A stretch of 22,774 nucleotides of DNA. It comes from Streptomyces aureocirculatus. GTDB taxonomy: Bacteria; Actinomycetota; Actinomycetes; Streptomycetales; Streptomycetaceae. This document shows positions 16,767 through 22,774 of this stretch, piece after piece. Location: NCBI RefSeq assembly GCF_000720475.1, contig NZ_JOAP01000076.1:1-22774 (forward strand), written 5' to 3'. The notes under the pieces were generated by a model. That model had not been told where the DNA came from and searched no databases. It saw only the letters and a program-made list of their open reading frames with translations. The position numbers and the translations under genes are program-made. Position 1 is the stretch's first letter; each line of letters opens with the position of its first letter.

Positions 16767-17669
16767 ATGTTGGCGAAGACGGGGATGGGACGTGTCGCCC
16801 TGCTGACGACCGGGGTCGCGCTGGCCATCGGCGGGTGTTCACAGGACACCGCGGACGGCGACGGCTCAGCCGGGGCTGCAGCGAGCACATCGAAGTCCGC
16901 CGAGCCGAGCCGTACGTTGGTGAAATGGGCCGGTCAGATGTGCAAGGCCACGAAGCTTCTTCAGACGATGAAGACGGACAGCGCGCTCATGGTCAAAGAC
17001 ATCACGGATCCTCCGCCCGGGGATGCGCTGACCGAATCCGAGCTCACCGCCATAGGCTACCTGCAGGACACTTCGTCGTCCCTCGACGAGGCCGCTGGTA
17101 GGTTCAACAGCATACGGTCGTCAGGCATCGCCGCCGCGGACCGGCTGCAAGGAAGCATGGCCAAGGAGGTCACACGGGTCCAACCGAAGGTCACCAGCCT
17201 CACCGACCCCAGCCTCGCGGAGGACTCGATCGACCGGGCCGAACGCGTCGGCAAACTGATCGCGTCCCTGAAGATGCCCAAACACGACCTGCCCGCCGTG
17301 GCCGCTGACGAGCCGAACCTCTCGGCCGCCCACCGCGCCGCGCCCGAGTGCGCCCCGCCCAAACCACTGCCGAAGGCTGCGGACGGGACAGACGTCGGCG
17401 CCTGCAAGGACGGGGCCTGCGAGATTCTAGTGACGAAGCAAGTACATCTCGTAGTCGACGGATGGGATCTGCGCGTGTCGCGGACGCAGACCAAGGCTAC
17501 GGTGCATAACAGCGGATCAAAGGGCGGGGTAGGGCAAATCTGGCTGAGCGCCGGTGGAAACGGAACATTCAGTGAAAAGGGCGGCGACGAACTCACCTTC
17601 AAGGCCGTTGTCGTCAACAAGGACGGCGCCGTGCTGAAGTTCCGCTCGTGGGGGCCAGGGCGGCGATGA
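16767..17669 (+). CDS. Lipoprotein following the metalloprotease
   Basis: 300 residues from ATG at 16767, with AGGAAGG close upstream. The N-terminus MLAKTGMGRVALLTTGVALA has a short charged start, a hydrophobic core and the lipobox IGGC, so Cys24 should be lipidated and the protein anchored outside the cell membrane. A Ser/Ala/Thr linker is followed by a helical domain (TLVKWAGQMCKATKLLQTMK ... SSSLDEAAGRFNSIR), then a C-terminal half with a Cys pair and beta-rich character (VGACKDGACEILVTKQVHLVVDGWDLRVSRTQ). No enzyme motif seen. It lies 121 bp after the protease gene in the same direction, so it may have its own promoter. The C-terminus ends about 60 bases before IS630 sequence, so slight truncation is possible. 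Confidence 0.8.
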   Translation: MLAKTGMGRVALLTTGVALAIGGCSQDTADGDGSAGAAASTSKSAEPSRTLVKWAGQMCKATKLLQTMKTDSALMVKDITDPPPGDALTESELTAIGYLQDTSSSLDEAAGRFNSIRSSGIAAADRLQGSMAKEVTRVQPKVTSLTDPSLAEDSIDRAERVGKLIASLKMPKHDLPAVAADEPNLSAAHRAAPECAPPKPLPKAADGTDVGACKDGACEILVTKQVHLVVDGWDLRVSRTQTKATVHNSGSKGGVGQIWLSAGGNGTFSEKGGDELTFKAVVVNKDGAVLKFRSWGPGRR

Positions 17670-17727
17670 AGAACACGAAGGGCTCCAACTCAGCCTCTCC
17701 GGAAGGGCGCCGGATCGTGTGAGGTGA

Positions 17728-18619
17728 CACTCCAGGGGCTCGGCGGCCCGGCCCACACTGAGCGAGAAGCTGTTCTCGGTGCTGGAGGAGGAACTCGCCA
17801 AGGGGCCGGTTGCGCACGGCTGGCAGGATCAGACGTGGACCCTGAAGCGGATCAAGGTGCTGATCGGGCGCCGGTTCCACAAGACCATCACCCTCTCGAC
17901 CATCGCGCAGATGCTGCGCCGCCACGTCTGGAGCCACCAAGTCCCGGCCAAGCGGGCCCTGGAGCGTGACGAGGACAAGATGACCGGCTGGGTCAAGGAC
18001 ACCTGGCCTCAGGTGGAAGCACCGCGGCGGCGCTCGACGCCTTCATCGTCTTCGAAGACGAGCCCGGGTTCTCGATGACGCCGCCTACGTCCCGCACCTG
18101 GTCCAGGCCAGGGCGCACGCCCGTGGCCCGGGTGCGAGGCCGTTCCCAGCGCCGCTGTTCCATAGCCGCCCTGGCCTGCTACAAACCTGGAGAACGGACA
18201 CGTCTGATCTTCCGGCCCAAAAACCATCCCAATCACAAGCGTGGCGGCCGGCGCAGCTTCACCTGGACCGACTACCACGACCTGCTGGCCGCCGCCCACC
18301 AGGAGCTCGGCGCCGCGCTGATACTCGTCTGGGACAATGTGAATGTGCACCTGGACGCCCGCCTGCGGGCCTTCATCGACGCCCACGACTGGATCACCGC
18401 CTTCCAACTCCCCTCGCATGCACCCGGCCTGAACCCCGTGGAAGGTGTCTGGTCGCTCATCCGGCGCTCGGCGCAGTGCAACACCGCGTTCAGCGCCCCG
18501 GAGCACCTGATCCGGTCACTCCGCCGCACACTCCGCGAGATGCAGTACCGCCCCTCATCAACGCATGCCTCGCCGCACCTGGCCTCACCCTCACGACATC
18601 ACGTCCACAGCCTCAGTAA
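17728..18619 (+). pseudogene. IS630-family transposase, 5' end missing and two frame changes
   Basis: The first frame encodes the winged-helix part (RPTLSEKLFSVLEEELAKGP, HGWQDQTWTLKRIKVLIG, ITLSTIAQMLRRH) and closes at 18078. The second frame, taken up near 18030, carries the DDE catalytic domain: FEDEPGFS (first Asp), LILVWDNVNVHLDARL (second Asp) and SHAPGLNPVEGVW (Glu). A further -1 change at the CCCC run 18551-18554 would give the expected LINACLAAPGLTLTTSRPQ-type ending with a TAA at 18617-18619; without it the frame runs on to 18692. The N-terminal helix-turn-helix is absent (stop codon at 17725). The first change could be programmed frameshifting, as in some IS630 elements, but the truncation shows the copy is dead. 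Confidence 0.8.
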
Positions 18620-18730
18620 CGGCTCACAGCACATGGCCGAGAGCGTCGTTGCCGCACCTGTGATCGTCCGGGCACTGTTCACGGCAGGCTGAGGCTTTCT
18701 GCCTCTGAGGCACACCGGTATGAAGGCGCT

Positions 18731-19261
18731 ATGGCGACCATCTCGGACAGCCGGATAGGCGTCGTCTCACACGACGTTCTTCCGACAGGAAGCTCCATCG
18801 CCGTGTCGGTCCGGTTCTTCGTCACCATCGCCCCCCGAGGCCACCATCGACCTCACTGACGAACTCCGCTGGCTGGTCGCCCAGTCGGGGGTCACCGAGG
18901 GCACACTGCACGTGTACTGCGGCCACACCACGTGCGGCCTGACGATCAACGAAAACGACAGCGGCCTGGACACGGACATGAAGGCTGTACTGGAGCGTAT
19001 CGCCCCGTATAGCAGCAAGCATTACTACGCCCACGACAAGGAGCGCACCCCCGCTGAGAGGGCAGTCCACGGCGAACGCGACAACGGCCACTCCCACGCT
19101 CGTGCCATGGTCGCCACTTACCCCGAGCTGACCATCCCGGTCACGGCAAGCAAGCTGCACTTGGGCAGTGGCAAGCGATCATGCTGGCCGAGTTCGACGG
19201 ACCACGGACACGAGAGCTGTTGGTCCGCACCGGTCCTGAAGCGTGTTACACAAGGCCGTGA
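18731..19261 (+). pseudogene. yjbQ: YjbQ/UPF0047-family protein, two frame breaks
   Basis: The family core is clear: ATIDLTDELRWLVAQSGVTEGTLHVYC, HTTCGLTINENDSGLDTDMK, then NGHSHARAMVATYPELTIPV. The N-terminal strand (VSVRFFVTIAP) is in another frame and joins the core if one C is removed from the C6 run at 18831-18836. The C-terminus expected of the family (QWQAIMLAEFDGPRTRELLV) is in a third frame and joins if one base is added at the GGG near 19163; that frame stops at 19259-19261. Start could be ATG 18731 or GTG near 18802. Family members are small cytosolic beta-barrel proteins, one of which shows weak thiamine-phosphate synthase activity. As written the gene cannot make a full product. 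Confidence 0.8.
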
Positions 19262-19288
19262 TCTGGGCACTTCCCGTTTACGGCTAGG

Positions 19289-19492
19289 GTGTTGAGGGTT
19301 GAACGGTTGTGGGTGGAGACGTTCACGGGGCTGCGGATGACGCAGCTTGCGCGGCTGCTGAAGGCGGTGCGCGAGCGGGGCGGCAACGGCACCATGCTGG
19401 GCCGGCCGTGGAGCCTGCCGCTGGCCGAGCGGGTGCTGATGGTGGCGGTGTACCACCGCACCAACTTGGGTCCCGGGTTCGGCGACGGCTAG
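19289..19492 (+). mobile_element. Transposase 5' fragment (HTH_Tnp_4/DDE_Tnp_4, IS5-like)
   Basis: 67 codons from GTG at 19289: VERLWVETFTGLRMTQLARLLKAVRERGG, then GRPWSLPLAERVLMVAVYHRTNL. This is the N-terminal helix-turn-helix region of the IS5-related transposase group whose DDE domain would follow after the TMRQLGxLFGV helix. Here the sequence turns into GPGFGDG and stops at 19490-19492, directly before the 3' end of the convergent exporter gene. The catalytic part is absent. The bases 19265-19288 probably include the element's left terminal repeat. Confidence 0.7.
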
Positions 19493-19495
19493 CTC

Positions 19496-20512
19496 TCAGC
19501 CCGGTGTGGACCGGCGGGCGCAGGAGGGGCCGGCCGGCGGTGACGGCGGGGTCTTGGCTCTCACGTCTTCGCCGGGCGGCGGGGACTTCGGGGTGGCGTC
19601 GGTGTCCTGGTGGGTGGTGTGTGGGGTGGGTTTTGTGGGGCGGTTGACCAGGAGGACGGCGGTGAGGCTGATGAGGAAGCCGGTGACGGCCAGTGCGCCG
19701 AGCGGGTCGCCGAACATCAAGAACGCCCAGAACGCGGTGGTGGGCGGGCAGAGGTAGATGAGGCTGTTGACGCGGGTGACGGTGTGGTGATTGAGGTTGA
19801 GCCAGTAGAAGCCGTAGCCGCCGAAGGTGGAGAGGAAGACCATCCACAGCAGCGCCCACCAGAAGTTGCCGTCGCCGGGAGGCCGGGCGTTGCCGGAGGC
19901 CAGGCCCAGGCAGGTGAACAGTACGGTGCTGGTGCAGCATTGGATGGCCAGTGCGTCGCTCAGAGCGACGGCTGTGCCGCGTCCGCGTTGCAGGAGGGTG
20001 GCCGCGGTGAGTGTGGCCATGCCGATGAAGGGCACCGCGTAGATCCAGGCCGGACGGTCGGTGGCCAGGCTCAGCCCGTCACCGATCACCATGGCGACCG
20101 CGATCAGGCCAAGGACGAGTCCGAGCCACTGCCGTTTGCTGACGCGCTCCTTCAGCAGCGGGCCCACCAGTGCTCCGGCGACCAGCGGTTGCAGGGACTC
20201 GACAAGGGACGTCGTGCCGGCCGGGACGCCCAGTTCGATGGATTTCACGGAGCTGAGCAGGTAGATGCTCTGCGCGAGCAGCCCGACCGCGACCTGTGTG
20301 GCGACGTCGCGGGGTGTCAGGTGGTGCCGGTGGCGGCGGATGAGCCACCATGCCGGCACCACCAGGGCGGCCACGATGAGGAAACGCCACATCAGGACGG
20401 TGAGGGTGTTCGCGCTGTCGGTTCCCAGGCGTGCCCCGATGAACCCCGAACTCCACATGACCACGAGCGCCGCGGCGGGCAGCGGCCCGCTGGTCAGGGA
20501 CAGGAAACGCAT
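19496..20512 (-). CDS. EamA/DMT-superfamily membrane transporter
   Basis: 338 residues from ATG at 20512, with AAGGAG nine bases upstream. Two EamA repeats make ten membrane helices. The first repeat begins ALVVMWSSGFIGARLG, with SSVKSIELGVPAGTTSLVESLQPLVAGAL as its signature helix; the second begins IYAVPFIGMATLTAATLLQ, with YWLNLNHHTVTRVNSLIYLCPPTTAFWAFLMFGDPL. The family exports small metabolites such as amino acids; substrate cannot be told here. The last 45 residues are a hydrophilic Pro/Thr-rich tail longer than usual, possibly because the original stop was lost next to the transposase fragment. Monocistronic; a 14-bp palindrome lies upstream. Confidence 0.9.
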   Translation of the reverse strand: MRFLSLTSGPLPAAALVVMWSSGFIGARLGTDSANTLTVLMWRFLIVAALVVPAWWLIRRHRHHLTPRDVATQVAVGLLAQSIYLLSSVKSIELGVPAGTTSLVESLQPLVAGALVGPLLKERVSKRQWLGLVLGLIAVAMVIGDGLSLATDRPAWIYAVPFIGMATLTAATLLQRGRGTAVALSDALAIQCCTSTVLFTCLGLASGNARPPGDGNFWWALLWMVFLSTFGGYGFYWLNLNHHTVTRVNSLIYLCPPTTAFWAFLMFGDPLGALAVTGFLISLTAVLLVNRPTKPTPHTTHQDTDATPKSPPPGEDVRAKTPPSPPAGPSCARRSTPG

Positions 20513-20562
20513 CCGACGACAGCTCCTTTGGGTGGTCCCGGTCAGGTCCTCTCAGTCGCATC

Positions 20563-20576
20563 GCAGGTCGACCTGC
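20563..20576. promoter_or_regulatory. Palindrome upstream of the exporter gene, candidate operator
   Basis: GCAGGTCGACCTGC is a perfect 14-bp inverted repeat about 50 bases upstream of the exporter start codon. Position fits a repressor site over the promoter. No adjacent regulator gene is present, so the binding protein is unknown. Confidence 0.4.
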
Positions 20577-20870
20577 CTCGTTGCGCCCGAAGTGCGCCGA
20601 CAACCGTGCTCGCCAGCCTCCGCCTCCTGCGTCTCTCCAGCATCGGAGGAGTTATGCCGGTGCGCTCAGCGGCGCAAACGGACAGAGGCTGCTCGGGACG
20701 TGACCCCAACCGACGAGCGGGACGCCCGACTTGCAGCGTCTCGCAGCATTGTGGCATCTGTCACTGTTGCCTGTTCGAGCGCGAAATCGCATCGGTGGAG
20801 CCGGCTCGGCCGTGCCCATGCTTATCGGAGCGTCGTCTACGCCGCAAATATACGTGTATTCAAGCGCCCG
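20577..20870. other. Interval between exporter and SUKH gene
   Basis: About 290 bp without a secure gene. A plus-strand frame of 74 codons (20655-20878) begins two bases after a GGAGGAG box and contains nine Cys including a CxxCxCC cluster, but the box is too close for normal spacing and no family fits. G+C content starts to fall toward the right end, ahead of the SUKH gene. Confidence 0.4.
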
Positions 20871-21428
20871 ATGAGTGAGACCATGGAAGGTATGTCGTCA
20901 TCACGGATCATCCGGGCCTGGAATCGCATCGACGCCTGGCTGGCCGAACACGCCCCCGTCACTTTTGCTGCGCTTCCGCAACCAGCGACTCCCGTGCAAG
21001 TTGCCTTGGCTGAGCGGATGATAGGCGTCACCTTCCCACGGGAGTTAGCAGCCTCTTTGGGATGCCACAACGGAAGCGACGACCACACACTGTTAAGTGC
21101 AGAACTCATTGCACGCGACTTCCTGCTCACCGCGGAAATATCCCGCCAACCTGGAATTGTTTCGCAGGTGAACACGGAGACGCCTGAGTGGCTCCCCATT
21201 ACCAGCGATAGCGGTGGCGGACATATGATCCTTGACCTACTCGGCGAACGACAGCCCAGGGTTGGGTTTCGCAGCGAACTCACCAACATCACTTTCCCAG
21301 AGACTCCCAATTGGTCCAATCTTTCCTCTCTGCTGGAACATGTGGCTAGCTCGCTCGAAACGATGAAACCTGTAGATGGGTGCCATCCAATAATTTCGGA
21401 GGGCGAGCTGCTATGGGACTACCAATGA
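20871..21428 (+). CDS. SUKH (SMI1/KNR4) family protein, orphan immunity-like
   Basis: 185 residues from ATG at 20871; in-frame ATGs at 20883 and 20892 are possible and no start has a well-spaced ribosome site. Features of the SUKH fold: an N-terminal helix (RIIRAWNRIDAWLAEHAP), the LAERMIGVTFPRELAASLGCHNGSD core (family LPxxLxxxLxxxNG), a middle WLPITSDSGGGHMILDL matching the WLPIAxDxGGxxxxxDL signature, and WSNLSSLLEHVASSLE at the end. SUKH proteins in bacteria commonly neutralise polymorphic toxins, but some are antiphage or regulatory. No toxin gene is next to it. The gene is clearly richer in A and T than its neighbours, which suggests recent transfer. A hairpin terminator follows. Confidence 0.85.
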   Translation: MSETMEGMSSSRIIRAWNRIDAWLAEHAPVTFAALPQPATPVQVALAERMIGVTFPRELAASLGCHNGSDDHTLLSAELIARDFLLTAEISRQPGIVSQVNTETPEWLPITSDSGGGHMILDLLGERQPRVGFRSELTNITFPETPNWSNLSSLLEHVASSLETMKPVDGCHPIISEGELLWDYQ

Positions 21429-21440
21429 AATTCCAACTGC

Positions 21441-21471
21441 GCTCTGAGCCGTACAGGCGACGTCTCAGAGC
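21441..21471 (+). terminator. Hairpin after the SUKH gene
   Basis: GCTCTGAG (21441-21448) pairs exactly with CTCAGAGC (21464-21471) twelve bases after the stop codon. The loop is 15 bases and can fold further. No U-tract follows. Confidence 0.5.
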
Positions 21472-21510
21472 TGTCAGCCGCCCACGCACCCACGGCGTGT
21501 GACTGTGCTC

Positions 21511-22042
21511 CTACCAACGGCCGTCGTGTGCTGTCGTAGTCTCTGCCATTCCCATCGCCGCCGAGGCTGTCTGATGCCGTCTGCAATGGCGAGCGTCTGG
21601 GTGATGTTGTTGACGTTCGCCGCGGTGGTGATGGCGTGCAGCAAGGGGCCCTTGCCGTCGCAGATCAGGGGGTGCTTGTTGCCCGTCTTGTGTCGGTCGA
21701 CCGGCGACGGCCCCGTTACGCCCCCTGTTTCGCGCGGACGCAGGAACGTCCACGCACACCCGCGACCAGTCGAGTTCCCCGCCCGCTTTCAGCTTCGCGA
21801 GCAGAATGCGGTGCAACCGATCCAAGGCCCCGGCCTGCTGCCAACGGTCCACGCGCCGCCAGCACGTCTGTCCGGGGCCGAAAGACAGCCCCGGCGACAG
21901 GTGTTGCCATGTGATGTTTTGTTACAGGACGTAGAGGATGCCTTGCAGGCATAACCGGTCGGGACATGGGCCTTGGCCTCGGGGACCGCTCGGGCCAGGG
22001 AGGTAACAACGGTTCGATCACTGCCCGCAAGTCATCGTCCAT
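21511..22042 (-). pseudogene. Decayed IS5-family transposase
   Basis: Minus strand, start ATG at 22042: MDDDLRAVIEPLLPPWPERSP, the standard N-terminus of a common Streptomyces IS5 transposase. The expected continuation is in another frame (CPDRLCLQGILYVL), meets an in-frame TAA, then resumes with FGPGQTCWRRVDRWQQAGALDRL and LHRILLAKLKAGGELDWSRVCVDV, shifts again, and ends in ANVNNITQTLAIADGI-like sequence. At least two frame changes and one stop are present. The catalytic block with GDKGYDS is missing, so only the first half of the gene survives and it is nonfunctional. Confidence 0.8.
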
Positions 22043-22327
22043 GATCCACGGCCGAGTCCTCACACCTACCCGACCGCTACAGCGACTGGGGCTACATTCG
22101 TGGACCCTGTACCGGAGTTCAAGGGCAAGGCGATCTGCGACGACCCCGAATCTGTGCACGGCCCCCGTCTCCAGCGGTCAAGCCGAGACAGACAATGCAC
22201 CACCACAAGCGTCGATGAAGTCGTTCCACCCCAAGACCTCCGGTGCCCGCCTGTACGCTGACGCCTTGGCGTGCGGCCTGCGGTAACGCCGGACACGCCC
22301 TCAAAAGGGGACGCCTACATCTGAACG
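22043..22327. other. Interval right of the decayed IS5 element
   Basis: About 285 bp with no supported gene on either strand. It probably contains the outer end of the decayed IS5 element and leader DNA for the hairpin and small frame that follow. Confidence 0.4.
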
Positions 22328-22366
22328 GTGGGTCCCGGCACGCGTGCCGGGACTCAGGGGACCCAC
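22328..22366. repeat. Overlapping inverted repeats, alternative hairpins
   Basis: A perfect 20-bp palindrome (22333-22352, half site TCCCGGCACG) overlaps a second pair, GTGGGTCC (22328-22335) with GGACCCAC (22359-22366). The two stems share three bases, so in full length they are mutually exclusive. The structure sits 24 bases before the start of the possible small gene at 22390. Confidence 0.6.
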
Positions 22367-22389
22367 CTCGTACGGGGCCAGGAATCGAC

Positions 22390-22512
22390 ATGAACCACGT
22401 ACGCCCCGCCAAAGGGGCCCTCGCCACCGCCGCGGCCACAGCGATCTGCCACACCGTCATGTCCGGCGGCTACGCGTGGGCGCGCGACGCCAAGGACCGG
22501 GACTCAGAATAA
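22390..22512 (+). CDS. Possible 40-residue peptide, signal-like
   Basis: A frame from ATG at 22390 with a weak AGGA eleven bases upstream. The peptide has a basic N-terminus (MNHVRPAKG), an Ala/Thr/Ile hydrophobic middle (ALATAAATAICHTVM), then GGYAWA followed by a charged end (RDAKDRDSE). The pattern resembles a short secreted or membrane peptide with an AxA-type cleavage site. No homologue is recognised. It could equally be chance coding. Confidence 0.3.
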   Translation: MNHVRPAKGALATAAATAICHTVMSGGYAWARDAKDRDSE

Positions 22513-22610
22513 GATTGATCGGCCATCAGGGGGTGCTGTGGCGACAGAGCACGTCGGGTGTCTCCGCCGGGCTTAGAGATCATCTCATTTGGCTCGGTAG
22601 GCTTTGGGGC

Positions 22611-22774
22611 GTGACAGGGATCGTTGAGCGGTTGGTGCCGGATGAGCTGTGGGAACTGTTTCAGCGGGTGGTTCAGGAGGTGCCCGCGCGGCCTCAGGGT
22701 GGTGGGCGACGTCGGCACGGTGACCGTGAGGTGCTCGCCGCGATCGTCTTCGTGGCGACCTCGGGCTGCACGTG
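22611..22774 (+). mobile_element. IS5-family transposase, N-terminal part, cut by window edge
   Basis: From GTG at 22611 the frame reads VERLVPDELWELFQRVV, then RPQGGGRRRHGDREVLAAIVFVATSGC, the N-terminal domain of a widespread Streptomyces IS5 transposase. Open to the window edge. Bases around 22575-22600, including GAGATCATCTC, probably hold the left terminal repeat. It is a different lineage from the decayed IS5 copy at 21511-22042 and from the fragment at 1-181. Confidence 0.85.

Overview
The window is high-GC DNA with actinobacterial codon use, frequent GTG starts, GGAGG-type ribosome binding sites and protein families that are typical of Streptomyces. It reads as an accessory region (chromosome arm or large mobile island). 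Compact functional gene sets are separated by worn-down insertion sequences and frame-broken genes.

Left part (1-2000): the start of an IS5-type transposase runs off the left edge. Next comes a minus-strand pair, a large serine recombinase and a translationally coupled small protein, closed by a strong terminator hairpin. The recombinase has lost its catalytic N-terminus where an internally deleted IS630 transposase fragment abuts it.

RiPP locus (2087-6286): this is the most interesting intact unit. A helix-turn-helix regulator and an HD-domain (YfbR-like) phosphohydrolase are transcribed leftward. Divergent from them is a tight three-gene operon for a graspetide-type peptide: an 84-residue precursor (TgmA family), an ATP-grasp peptide maturase (TgmB) and a PIMT-like methyltransferase (TgmC). 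A 14-bp perfect palindrome lies in the shared promoter region.

Middle (6610-11835): a SNF2-family helicase and a SWIM zinc-finger protein form a minus-strand, ATGA-coupled pair. Each gene has one frame break next to a short G/C run. They are followed by a remnant of an S-adenosylmethionine methyltransferase gene (DUF574/PF04672 type) and an unrecognised 140-residue protein.

Centre right (12705-17669): a LysR-type DNA-binding domain standing alone and ending in a G9 run is followed by a plus-strand set. The set is a 173-residue conserved-looking protein, a 952-residue membrane metalloprotease of the M48 type and a lipoprotein. The first two are almost contiguous and the lipoprotein follows 121 bp later.

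Right part (17728-22774): a broken IS630 transposase, a broken YjbQ-family gene, a transposase 5' fragment, an intact EamA/DMT exporter, an orphan SUKH (SMI1/KNR4) immunity-like protein in lower-GC DNA, a decayed IS5 transposase, a hairpin followed by a possible small peptide, and the start of another IS5-type transposase running off the right edge. No rRNA, tRNA or CRISPR array was seen.
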